NCBI GenBank assembly: GCA_045636865.1
Contig: JAZTYJ010000013.1
Coordinates: 1 to 64,000, forward strand
DNA: 64,000 bases
From: SIG480 sp045636865
Lineage (GTDB): Bacteria > Bacillota > Clostridia > Oscillospirales > JAAYXM01
Direction of reading: 5' to 3'
Position numbers and translations under genes: made by a program. The notes beneath the pieces were generated by a model. It worked only from the letters and a program-made list of their open reading frames with translations, was not told where the DNA came from and did not search any database. Positions 49,267 through 56,859 of the stretch are shown here, in pieces; positions within the stretch are counted from its first letter, which is position 1; each line of letters begins with the position of its first letter.

Positions 49267-50148
49267 TTACAAATCTACGCCAAGAAACTTTTTTGCAAGC
49301 ACACCTACGAAGAATGAGATAACCGCAACACTTACGCTTATAAGAGACATTTCAAGAAACTTCGGTTTGAATCTCTCACCCTGTGCAACGGAGATATAAT
49401 AAGTAAATCCTGCGATGATGAGAATGACTATTGCAATCATCGTAAAGAGTGCCGTCAGATACTGTTCATTTCCAAATATCAGATACGGCAAGATAAGAAG
49501 CGCGACCGTTATGAGATATGCAATACCTGTATATGTACACGATTTAAAAGCATCGTTTCTTCCCTCACTTTTCGCGGCAAGAAATTCACTTGATGCCATA
49601 GAGAACGTCGCCGAAATGCCCATAATAAGTCCGGAAAGTGCAATAAGGCGCGTGTTCTGCATAGCAAATGTAAAACCGGCAAGTGAACCCGTAAGCTCTA
49701 CAAGCGCGTCATTCATACCGAGAACCATACTTCCTACATACTGCAAGCTCTCTTCATCAAGCATTTCAAGCAAAGCTGCCTCGTGTTCTTCTTCCTGCTT
49801 TCTTATTTCGATGCTCTCGGGAACTTCACCCGCAATAACAGCGTACTCGTTTTGTGCGTTTGTTTCGCCGTTTTCCATAAGCTTCACGGCAAAAGTAAAA
49901 CCAAGGATACGCGCAATGAGGCTGTACTTAAAGACCTTTGCCTTTTGCGGCTTGAGCTCGACTCCCGTATAGCCTTTCCAGATTTCATAATGTGCTCTTT
50001 CTTCACCGGCAAGGCGCAAGAGTGTTTTTTTATTCTCATCTCCTTTTGCAAACCTCGCGATTCTTTCATAAATAACACTTTCTGTCAGCTCATTCTGCTG
50101 CATTTTGCAAATAATCTGCTTAACTTCGGCAGTTAACTCTTTACCCAT
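49267..50148 (-). CDS. Ferritin-like/VIT1 fusion, probable iron or manganese membrane transporter
   Basis: 293 residues. The N-terminal domain (about 1-95) is ferritin/rubrerythrin-like, with Glu and His residues placed as VIYERIARFAKG and GEERAHYEIW (E-E-x-x-H). A second EEEHE cluster follows in IRKQEEEHEAALLEML. The C-terminal half is a VIT1/CCC1-type transporter with LGMNDALVELTGSLAGFTF and ASSEFLAAKSEGRNDAF, then three more hydrophobic segments. The architecture is that of membrane-bound ferritin (MbfA), an iron exporter in alphaproteobacteria, so iron detoxification is a fair inference. ATG 50148 has AAAGGTGAT; an upstream in-frame start adds 17 residues. It has its own promoter. Confidence 0.88.
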   Translation of the reverse strand: MGKELTAEVKQIICKMQQNELTESVIYERIARFAKGDENKKTLLRLAGEERAHYEIWKGYTGVELKPQKAKVFKYSLIARILGFTFAVKLMENGETNAQNEYAVIAGEVPESIEIRKQEEEHEAALLEMLDEESLQYVGSMVLGMNDALVELTGSLAGFTFAMQNTRLIALSGLIMGISATFSMASSEFLAAKSEGRNDAFKSCTYTGIAYLITVALLILPYLIFGNEQYLTALFTMIAIVILIIAGFTYYISVAQGERFKPKFLEMSLISVSVAVISFFVGVLAKKFLGVDL

Positions 50149-50187
50149 TTTCACATCACCTTTGTATTTAAACAAGATTTTTATAGT

Positions 50188-50216
50188 ATTATAGCACAAA
50201 ATGTTAAGATTTTCAA
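50188..50216 (-). promoter_or_regulatory. Sigma-A promoter for the ferritin-VIT gene
   Basis: Minus strand TTGAAA (50211-50216), 17-nt spacer, TATAAT (50188-50193). No Fur-type operator was recognised by eye. Confidence 0.75.
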
Positions 50217-50241
50217 TTTTTTCTCATAACTTTTTCAGTAA

Positions 50242-50276
50242 AAAAACTCCCCGAAACAATGTGGTTTCGGGGAGTT
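50242..50276 (-). terminator. Terminator of the proC-spoIIM-xerD-DUF624 operon
   Basis: Minus strand AACTCCCCGAAAC and GTTTCGGGGAGTT around a 6-nt loop, then TTTTT. Strong 13-pair stem. Confidence 0.92.
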
Positions 50277-50283
50277 GAAATTA

Positions 50284-51138
50284 TTATTCTGTCTCTTCTT
50301 TCTTTTGACCCGGTTTGAGCATATATTCGTCAATAACTGAATATGTACAGAAAATGACCGAATAGCGCATAAGAGAAAACATAAGCGAGCCTATGAGAAT
50401 AATATCAATTTTGGGTGTTGAGATAAATCCAACAACAATAATGAAGCAAACAAGAAGAGCAAGTATATTTTTGAAAAATCCCAGAACGATAAATATTCCG
50501 CTGTTTTTGAAAATATCTTTTACGGTAAGTTCAAATGTTACTGCGATCGTATAGCTGTAAAACCTCAAAACTGCATAAATTGCAGAAATGGCTATAGCCA
50601 AAATCTTAAGAACACGGTAAAAAATGAGTCCCCCGCCCCGCAAAACCGAAAGATCCGACGAAATATAAAAAGCAAAGCTTAAAACAACTAAAATGTCTAT
50701 AAGTCCTAATGCAATCCCCTGCTTAAGATTACTTTTTGCGCGCGAGAAGAGATCACTAACCCAGATATGTCTTCCTGTCGCGATGTTTCTCATACAGAAC
50801 GTAAGACCCGCGGTAAGCGGTCCGTATGCTATAAGTGATGCAACAAAAAGAAGCAAGGCAATAACCCACGAAAAAGATGATATAGCAGACGTGAGCCATA
50901 CAAAAAGATGAACAAAGAAGAACGATTCAACAGCGGCGGCAGACAGACCTAAAATTCCGCAAACAAAAGTTGTGAGTCCGCAAAGAAGCGGCAGAATGCA
51001 TGCAAAGTAGATAAGGTTTACAAGCACAACCTTCATAAAATTCGTGACAAGAATTTCGAAATACCTGACGATAGCTCTTTTTTCTCTTTTATCCGTTTCC
51101 GGAGTTACATCTTTTCTTTTTAAATTGAATAAAGACAT
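50284..51138 (-). CDS. DUF624 (YesL-like) membrane protein
   Basis: 284 residues with five or six hydrophobic helices, for example VVLVNLIYFACILPLLCGL, FSWVIALLLFVASLIAYGPL and GIALGLIDILVVLSFAFYI. The YGPLTAGLTFCMRNIATGRH segment is the most family-like: DUF624/YesL proteins have this P-x-T-A-A/G motif. YesL genes often occur with sugar-uptake systems, but none is near; here it ends a cell-division/recombination operon, so its job is open. Start uncertain: ATG 51138, GTG 51147 and ATG 51150 are all possible near AAAGGA. Confidence 0.72.
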   Translation of the reverse strand: MSLFNLKRKDVTPETDKREKRAIVRYFEILVTNFMKVVLVNLIYFACILPLLCGLTTFVCGILGLSAAAVESFFFVHLFVWLTSAISSFSWVIALLLFVASLIAYGPLTAGLTFCMRNIATGRHIWVSDLFSRAKSNLKQGIALGLIDILVVLSFAFYISSDLSVLRGGGLIFYRVLKILAIAISAIYAVLRFYSYTIAVTFELTVKDIFKNSGIFIVLGFFKNILALLVCFIIVVGFISTPKIDIILIGSLMFSLMRYSVIFCTYSVIDEYMLKPGQKKEETE

Positions 51139-51163
51139 ATGTTTCACCATTTCCTTTGTAAAA

Positions 51164-52048
51164 TTAAGCTCTGGGATGGAACTTGATATAGTTTGCCTTG
51201 AGATTGTTTTTTATAAGACGTGCATACACCATCGTCGATGATATATCTGAATGTCCCATAATCTCTTTAACAACTTCAATATCTGCACCGTTTTCGATAA
51301 GGTGCGCTGCAAATGAATGACGCAGAATATGAGGTGTTATATCTGTTGTTATCTTGGCTGTCTTCTGATAATACTTAATAATTTTCCAAAAGCCCTGACG
51401 CGTCATTCTCCCTCCGTTCAAATTGACGAAGAGTGCCTTTTCTGCGTTATTTGACAAAAGCAACGGACGAGCAGAATTGATATAGTCCGAAACTGCGGAT
51501 ATGGCTGCAGGATACAAAGGAATCACTCGTTCAGATGCATCTTCGCCGCATCTGATAAATCCAAGCTCTGCATTGAAATCCTTGAGATCGAGAGAAATAA
51601 GCTCACTGACACGAATGCCTGTTGCATACAAAAGTTCAAGCATAGCTCGGTCTCTGAAGCCTTTTAAAGAATCACACGTCGGTTGTTTTAAAAACAAATC
51701 AACTTCCTTGCTTGTAAGGATTCTCGGAAGAGGTGTTTTTTTCTTTTCTGATTTAATGCTTTTTGTAGGATTTTTCTTTATTAACTTTTTTGAGATAAGA
51801 TATGTATAAAAAGCTCTTAACGATGCAATTGCACGCGTTATTGTCGCTGACGACTTACCTTCTCTTGATAAAAAATCTACGTAGTTCTCTATATCCGATT
51901 CAGAGCATTTTGCAATATCTTTTATCCCGTTTGAGTAAGCAAACTCATTAAAACGTGTTACATCTCTCATATAAGATGCGACAGTATTTGCAGACGCACG
52001 TTTATTCTTTTGTAAATACAATTGAAAATCCTGAACGTAATTTGTCAT
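51164..52048 (-). CDS. xerD: Site-specific tyrosine recombinase XerD
   Basis: Resolves chromosome dimers at dif together with XerC. 294 residues, the standard length. The N-terminal SAM-like domain starts QDFQLYLQKNKRASANTVAS. Catalytic motifs are Arg in LLYATGIRVSELISL, HxxR in TPHILRHSFAAHLIENG, His in EIMGHSDISSTMVYARL and Tyr in that same segment (MVYAR). It follows spoIIM by 12 nt; the spoIIM-xerD linkage is found in Bacillus too, which supports XerD rather than XerC. AAGGTGAAGGA precedes the ATG. Confidence 0.93.
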   Translation of the reverse strand: MTNYVQDFQLYLQKNKRASANTVASYMRDVTRFNEFAYSNGIKDIAKCSESDIENYVDFLSREGKSSATITRAIASLRAFYTYLISKKLIKKNPTKSIKSEKKKTPLPRILTSKEVDLFLKQPTCDSLKGFRDRAMLELLYATGIRVSELISLDLKDFNAELGFIRCGEDASERVIPLYPAAISAVSDYINSARPLLLSNNAEKALFVNLNGGRMTRQGFWKIIKYYQKTAKITTDITPHILRHSFAAHLIENGADIEVVKEIMGHSDISSTMVYARLIKNNLKANYIKFHPRA

Positions 52049-52060
52049 AAATCCTTCACC

Positions 52061-52693
52061 TTACTGAGAGAATAATGTTTTCGAAACAATCAAAACAAGC
52101 TTTGGAGTAATTAAAAAATCAAGAATTGATGCTAAAAGTAAAAATACAATACAAACACCAACAAATAAGAGAAATTCGCCGATTTTTGCATTTTTCAACG
52201 TGAATTTGTTTTTCTGCGGTAGTATTACAGAAGCCGACACTTTTGAAATCTCAAGCGACATTGCAGAAACAAGAAGCAATACCGGAATCTGCACAAATGT
52301 CTGTATACCAAACATCGACAACGCGCATAAGATACCGGATCTTCCGAAGGCAGCAATAAGCGACGATACAGATACGGATATCATGAAACCTTTGAAAAAA
52401 ACAACAAGTGGTATCAAAAAAACGCCAATCGCACAAAAAGCCGAGAAAACAAGTATCAGGGTGTATTTTGTGAGATTAAAAAATGTTTTTAGAAAAGAAT
52501 ACTCCATGCCCTCATTTCCGACAAGCTCAACAAGATCCTTTCCGACGAAATCGTTTATAATTGAAGTATCACTATTTTTAGCGAAAAAAATGCCGACAGC
52601 CAATCCTAAAATCAGAAAAAACGACATAATTGAGATGTTCGCTCCAATTCCCGTCAGATTCTTTTTTGATTTTTGTAAAACTTTTGTTTTCAC
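52061..52693 (-). CDS. spoIIM: Stage II sporulation protein M, GTG start
   Basis: Membrane component of the SpoIIDMP complex that drives engulfment of the forespore. 210 residues with four or five hydrophobic helices, the family core being the GVFLIPLVVFFKGFMISVSV and GIQTFVQIPVLLLVSAMSLE segments. It begins with GTG at 52693, 11 nt after AAAGGA. That ribosome site lies in the 3' arm of a predicted hairpin (52698-52750), so translation may be restrained. Its partner SpoIID family protein is at 59093; spoIIP is not in the window. Confidence 0.92.
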   Translation of the reverse strand: MKTKVLQKSKKNLTGIGANISIMSFFLILGLAVGIFFAKNSDTSIINDFVGKDLVELVGNEGMEYSFLKTFFNLTKYTLILVFSAFCAIGVFLIPLVVFFKGFMISVSVSSLIAAFGRSGILCALSMFGIQTFVQIPVLLLVSAMSLEISKVSASVILPQKNKFTLKNAKIGEFLLFVGVCIVFLLLASILDFLITPKLVLIVSKTLFSQ

Positions 52694-52697
52694 AATT

Positions 52698-52750
52698 AAT
52701 ACATTCCTTTCTTTTTTCAGTCTTTATAAAAAATATGAAAAGAATGTATT
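52698..52750 (-). promoter_or_regulatory. Hairpin over the spoIIM ribosome-binding site
   Basis: On the minus strand AAUACAUUCUUUUC pairs with GAAAGGAAUGUAUU (14 pairs, one U-G) over a loop of about 25 nt. The 3' arm is the spoIIM Shine-Dalgarno region. Confidence 0.65.
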
Positions 52751-52764
52751 TTATATGCAATTAT

Positions 52765-53580
52765 TTATTTTGAAGATTTTCCGAGCTCGTACGCCCGATC
52801 TATACACCGCTTTGCGGCTTCGTTTATGAAATCCTCAAAACCAAAATCATCAAAAGCAGTAAGTGCCGCAACAGTAGTTCCTCCGGGAGATGAAACCTGT
52901 GCAACGAGCTCATCCATACTTTTTCCGCTTTCAAATGCATACTGAGCTGAACCGCGCATTGCAACTGCAGAAAGCTTCAGCGCTTTATCATACGGAATGC
53001 CATATGCACTCCCGACATCTGCCATAGCCTTAATCATTCTGAAAAAGAATGCGGGACTTGAGCTTGAAAGCGGAATCGCTTCGTTTATCTTCTCTTCCGG
53101 CAAAACAGAAACTTCGCCTGCCGCTTCAAAAACAGACTTGACAAAATTAAAAAGCTCGCAGGATACAGAGTGGTTCTCTGCAATAACAGTCATTCCGTTG
53201 AGAGTGAGCATCGGAGTGTTTGGCAGCACTCTTATTACCGGAATATCGGATCCGATGATTTTTCTGATGTGCTCCGTTGAAACCCCGGCGGCAATTGAAA
53301 CCACACATGCAGATTTGATATTTCCTTTTATCGACTCTAAAACCGAGTCCATAATCTGCGGCTTTACCGCAAGAAAAAGAATGCCGTCAGATTTAGCAAG
53401 CGCTTCAGCTGATTCTGCAAGTAAAACGGCTTTTTTTGAAAAAAAAGCCTTTCTATCATCACAAGGATCAAAAACAGAAATCTTATCTGCAGGAAGAATT
53501 CCGGCATTTAAAACAGCTTCGATTATAGCTGATGCCATATTTCCTCCGCCTATAAATGAAATACCTTTTTCGTAAGACAT
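52765..53580 (-). CDS. proC: Pyrroline-5-carboxylate reductase
   Basis: Last step of proline synthesis, NAD(P)H dependent. 271 residues. Rossmann motif ISFIGGGNMASAIIEAVLNA opens the protein, the VIRVLPNTPMLTLNGMTVIA block is family-diagnostic, and the C-terminal SSPGGTTVAALTAFDDFG contains the conserved signature. ATG 53580 follows CGGAGG; the longer ORF adds 67 unrelated residues. It may be the first gene of the proC-spoIIM-xerD-DUF624 transcription unit, with 71 nt to spoIIM. Confidence 0.96.
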   Translation of the reverse strand: MSYEKGISFIGGGNMASAIIEAVLNAGILPADKISVFDPCDDRKAFFSKKAVLLAESAEALAKSDGILFLAVKPQIMDSVLESIKGNIKSACVVSIAAGVSTEHIRKIIGSDIPVIRVLPNTPMLTLNGMTVIAENHSVSCELFNFVKSVFEAAGEVSVLPEEKINEAIPLSSSSPAFFFRMIKAMADVGSAYGIPYDKALKLSAVAMRGSAQYAFESGKSMDELVAQVSSPGGTTVAALTAFDDFGFEDFINEAAKRCIDRAYELGKSSK

Positions 53581-53634
53581 TTCGAAACCTCCGAAATCAA
53601 CTTTACATAAAACCGAATAAATATAATATACATT

Positions 53635-53680
53635 AAAACACCCGAAAAAGCAAGCAAAATAATGCGTTTGCGGGTGTTTT
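53635..53680. terminator. Bidirectional terminator-like hairpin upstream of proC
   Basis: AAAACACCCG and CGGGTGTTTT form the stem of a 46-nt hairpin; T-runs are present on both sides. It insulates proC from upstream transcription. Confidence 0.7.
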
Positions 53681-53696
53681 TGTAAAAAATGACAAA

Positions 53697-53723
53697 AAAT
53701 TATGTAAACGAAATTATGTAAAC
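53697..53723 (+). repeat. Tandem 14-nt direct repeat AAATTATGTAAAC
   Basis: AAATTATGTAAAC occurs at 53697-53709 and again at 53711-53723, period 14. It is intergenic between proC and dapB. Its half-sequence TTATGTAAAC is like the XerD arm of Firmicutes dif sites. Confidence 0.8.
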
Positions 53724-53740
53724 CCTGTAACTTTGTATAT

Positions 53741-53771
53741 AAAAACGCGCACCCGTTGTGGATGCGCGTTA
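53741..53771 (-). terminator. Terminator of asd-dapA-dapB
   Basis: Minus strand AACGCGCA and TGCGCGTT with inner TCC-ACAAC-GGG, then TTTTTATAT. Confidence 0.88.
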
Positions 53772-53864
53772 ATTGATACACTATATTTTGTTTTTCAAGA
53801 CAAGAATAAATTTGTCAATATCAAAAATGAAAATATTTAAATTTTAGCAGATTACACAAGAAAA

Positions 53865-54635
53865 TCAAACATTGACATAAGTGCTGATAAGGTCATCCAT
53901 ACTATACTTCCCTGCCGACTTCGCAGATGAAAGATATATCGCAGCCCTGAGAGCACCTGCCGCAAAAACCTCACGGGACTGAGCACTGTGAGAAAGCTCT
54001 ATGGTTTCATTCTCACCGGCAAAGATTACTTCATGTTCACCGACGATAGTTCCGCCACGGACAGAATGCATTCCAATTTCATTTTTTGCTCTCTCCCGTC
54101 TTGCAAGGTGCCTGTCATACACTCTTTCTGCTTTATAATCTAAAGCTGACTCAACCGATTCAGCAAGCATAATCGCAGTACCGCTCGGAGCATCAAGCTT
54201 TTTATTGTGATGACGTTCTATAATCTCCACATCAAAGCCTTCAGATAAAACACGTGCAGCGCGTTTTGCAAGCATCATGAGAACATTGATACCGAGCGAC
54301 ATATTGCCCGATCTGAAAACAGGAATCACTTCAGAAGCAGATTCTATCATCGAGAGCTCATCTTCAGAATAGCCGGTTGTGCAAAGAACGACAGGCTTTT
54401 TGTTTTTCTTGCAGAAATCAAGCAAACCCGGAAGAGTTTTCGGATTTGAAAAGTCAATAACAACATCTACCTCTTCGGAAATACTTGAAAAATCGGCATA
54501 GACGGGATAATCATAGCGTTTTTCAGTAAAAACATCTACACCGACAGAAATTTCTGCGCTGTCATATTTCTTGCAGAGCTCCGTAACAGCTCTGCCCATA
54601 CGTCCGTTACATCCGGAAAGCAAAATCTTAATCAT
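53865..54635 (-). CDS. dapB: 4-hydroxy-tetrahydrodipicolinate reductase
   Basis: Second committed step of the diaminopimelate branch. 256 residues. The NAD(P) site is IKILLSGCNGRMGRAVTELC. The signature is IIERHHNKKLDAPSGTAIML, containing the catalytic HH and Lys and the substrate-binding D-A-P-S-G-T. GGTIVGEHEVIFAGENETIE follows. Third gene of asd-dapA-dapB, 18 nt after dapA. A terminator lies 94 nt further on. GGGGAAG is a weak ribosome site. Confidence 0.97.
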   Translation of the reverse strand: MIKILLSGCNGRMGRAVTELCKKYDSAEISVGVDVFTEKRYDYPVYADFSSISEEVDVVIDFSNPKTLPGLLDFCKKNKKPVVLCTTGYSEDELSMIESASEVIPVFRSGNMSLGINVLMMLAKRAARVLSEGFDVEIIERHHNKKLDAPSGTAIMLAESVESALDYKAERVYDRHLARRERAKNEIGMHSVRGGTIVGEHEVIFAGENETIELSHSAQSREVFAAGALRAAIYLSSAKSAGKYSMDDLISTYVNV

Positions 54636-54653
54636 TAGTAAAACACTTCCCCG

Positions 54654-55547
54654 TTAGCAGACTGTCTTAATCCCGATATTTTCAAGAGATTTTTTAAGAC
54701 GCTCAAGATTTGCAGGAGCCATCTCACAAAGCGGCATACGAAGAAGACCATTGTCATATCCCATAAGCTTAAGTGCTGTTTTTACGGGGATCGGATTAAC
54801 CTCACAGAAGAGTGAATCCGTGATGTCAAAGTATTCAAGCTGAAGCTTTGCTGCAGACTTAAAATCTCCCTCAAGACAAAACTTACACATCTTTGCAACC
54901 ACATCAGGAACTATATTTGCAGTAACGGAAATTACACCAACTGCACCGAGTGACATAAGCGGAACGACCTGATCATCATTACCTGACCAGATAAACATAT
55001 TATCCCCGCACTTACTGAGAGTCTCTGCAACAAGTGAAAAATCTCCACTTGCTTCTTTTATGCCGTTTATGTTCTCATGCTTTGAAAGCTCTGCATATGT
55101 GTCAGCCTTGAAGGAAACGCCGGTTCTTGACGGAACACTATAAAGAATTATAGGCTTGCTGACACGGTCTGCAACGTAAGTGTAATGCTTGATAAGTCCT
55201 GACTGCGTTGTTTTATTGTAGTAAGGTGTAACCATCAAGAGACCGTCAACACCGCAAGACTCGGCAAATTGAGAAAGCTCAAGAGCATATGACGTATCAT
55301 TACTTCCAGTTCCTGCAATTACAGGAACACGTCCTGCAACCTTCTTTACGCTATACTCTATAACTTTGCAATGCTCTTCATGTGAAAGTGTAGCAGATTC
55401 ACCGGTTGTACCACAAACGGTAATCGCGTTAATACCTTTTTCTATCTGAAAATCTATGAGCTTGCCAAATCTGTCAAAATCAATCCCGTCTTCGTTAAAC
55501 GGCGTGATTATAGCAACGTTTGCACCGGTAAAAACAGGTGTTTTCAT
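54654..55547 (-). CDS. dapA: 4-hydroxy-tetrahydrodipicolinate synthase
   Basis: Condenses pyruvate with aspartate semialdehyde. 297 residues. The Schiff-base lysine is in INGIKEASGDFS (about residue 163), Tyr of the catalytic triad is in KPIILYSVPSRTGVSF, and Thr-Thr is in AITVCGTTGESATLSHEEHC. ATG 55547 has GAGGGAG; an in-frame upstream start adds 18 residues of no family likeness. It lies between asd and dapB. Confidence 0.97.
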   Translation of the reverse strand: MKTPVFTGANVAIITPFNEDGIDFDRFGKLIDFQIEKGINAITVCGTTGESATLSHEEHCKVIEYSVKKVAGRVPVIAGTGSNDTSYALELSQFAESCGVDGLLMVTPYYNKTTQSGLIKHYTYVADRVSKPIILYSVPSRTGVSFKADTYAELSKHENINGIKEASGDFSLVAETLSKCGDNMFIWSGNDDQVVPLMSLGAVGVISVTANIVPDVVAKMCKFCLEGDFKSAAKLQLEYFDITDSLFCEVNPIPVKTALKLMGYDNGLLRMPLCEMAPANLERLKKSLENIGIKTVC

Positions 55548-55576
55548 AATAAATCTCCCTCTCTGAAAAAGCTTGG

Positions 55577-56659
55577 TTAGTCCATATAACCTTCTGCGCA
55601 AAGCAATTCAGCAAGCAAAACAGCGCCGCCTGCCGCACCACGAAGGGTATTATGAGCAAGACAAATAAATTTAACATCAAACTGTGTGTCTTCACGGAGA
55701 CGACCGACAGAAACGCCCATTCCGTTTTCGAGCTCTCTTTCACTCTTTGTCTGCGGTCTGTCGTTTTCTTCAAAATATGTCATGTACTGCTTCGGTGCGC
55801 TCGGAAGCTCAAGCTCCTGCGGGCGGCCCTTATACTCTCTTATAAGCTTGACAGCCTTTTCAAGATCGACCTTCTTTTTAAAAGAAGCAAATACAGCTGC
55901 CATATGTCCGTCCGTAACCGGAACACGGATACACTGTGCCGTAATTGACGGTTTCTTTGCAGGAACGATTTTGCCGTTCTTGAGAGCACCCCAGATTTTA
56001 AGCGGCTCACGTTCTGACTTTTCTTCCTCGCCACCGATATACGGAATAACGTTGTCAACCATTTCAGGCCAACGTTCAAATGTCTTTCCTGCTCCGGAAA
56101 TTGCCTGGTACGTGCAAGCAAGCGCTTTCTTGAGACCAAACTCTTTTTCGAGAACATCAAGAACCGGAACGTACCCCTGAATTGAGCAGTTTGACTTAAC
56201 AGCAATGAAGCCGCGCTTTGTACCAAGACGGGTACGCTGTGATTTGATAACCTCGATGTGGTCGGGGTTAACTTCAGGAATAACCATAGGAACATCATCT
56301 GTCCAGCGGTGTGCACTGTTGTTTGAAACTACAGGACACTCTGCCTTTGCATAACGCTCTTCGAGTGCGCGGATTTCGTCCTTAGGCATATCAACTGCAC
56401 AGAAAACAAAATCAACCTCAGATGCAATCTTGTCAACATCAACATTTGCATCATAAACCGTCATAGCCTTAAGATTTTCAGGAACAGGAGAAGTCATCGC
56501 CCATCTGTTGCCGAGAGCTTCTTCGTATGACTTTCCTGCAGAGCGTCCGCTTGCTGCAAGAGCCGTAACCTTAAACCACGGGTGATTTGCAAGCAAAAGC
56601 GCAAAACGCTGTCCTACCATACCTGTGCATCCGATAATGCCTACCTTATACGTCTTCAT
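55577..56659 (-). CDS. asd: Aspartate-semialdehyde dehydrogenase, archaeal/fungal type
   Basis: Reduces aspartyl phosphate to the semialdehyde from which lysine, threonine and methionine derive. 360 residues. The Rossmann start is VGIIGCTGMVGQRFALLLAN, the catalytic Cys is in FIAVKSNCSIQGYVPVLDVL, and the AGKTFERWPEMVDNVIPYIG region is typical of the archaeal/eukaryotic subgroup. The GRSAGKSYEEALGNRW segment also distinguishes it from the E. coli type. First gene of the lysine-branch operon. A short ACCTCC complement (GGAGGT) precedes the ATG. Confidence 0.95.
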   Translation of the reverse strand: MKTYKVGIIGCTGMVGQRFALLLANHPWFKVTALAASGRSAGKSYEEALGNRWAMTSPVPENLKAMTVYDANVDVDKIASEVDFVFCAVDMPKDEIRALEERYAKAECPVVSNNSAHRWTDDVPMVIPEVNPDHIEVIKSQRTRLGTKRGFIAVKSNCSIQGYVPVLDVLEKEFGLKKALACTYQAISGAGKTFERWPEMVDNVIPYIGGEEEKSEREPLKIWGALKNGKIVPAKKPSITAQCIRVPVTDGHMAAVFASFKKKVDLEKAVKLIREYKGRPQELELPSAPKQYMTYFEENDRPQTKSERELENGMGVSVGRLREDTQFDVKFICLAHNTLRGAAGGAVLLAELLCAEGYMD

Positions 56660-56736
56660 AATAACCTCCGTACATTACTAATCATTACATACTATGCAAA
56701 ACTTTTATTCCGTTTACATTTTAAATGAAAATAGAG

Positions 56737-56765
56737 TTGAAAAAAGAGTTTCGATGTAATATAAT
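56737..56765 (+). promoter_or_regulatory. Sigma-A promoter for queA-tgt
   Basis: TTGAAA (56737-56742), 17-nt spacer, TATAAT (56760-56765). The 200-bp divergent gap also must serve asd on the other strand. Confidence 0.8.
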
Positions 56766-56770
56766 TTATA

Positions 56771-56797
56771 GTGATATTCATTAGTAAATAATATCAC
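56771..56797 (+). promoter_or_regulatory. Inverted repeat at the queA transcript start
   Basis: GTGATATT (56771-56778) and AATATCAC (56790-56797) around 11 nt, right at the predicted start site. Operator or 5' hairpin; no regulator identified. Confidence 0.45.
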
Positions 56798-56859
56798 AAC
56801 AAACTATGTGATGTCAATAATTACAACGATAAAAAACGAAGAAAGCAAAGGATTTTTTA

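Noticed and set aside
49415..49972. 185-codon plus-strand ORF opposite the ferritin-VIT gene
   Set aside because: Antisense to a clear membrane transporter gene; hydrophobic helices on the minus strand explain the open frame.
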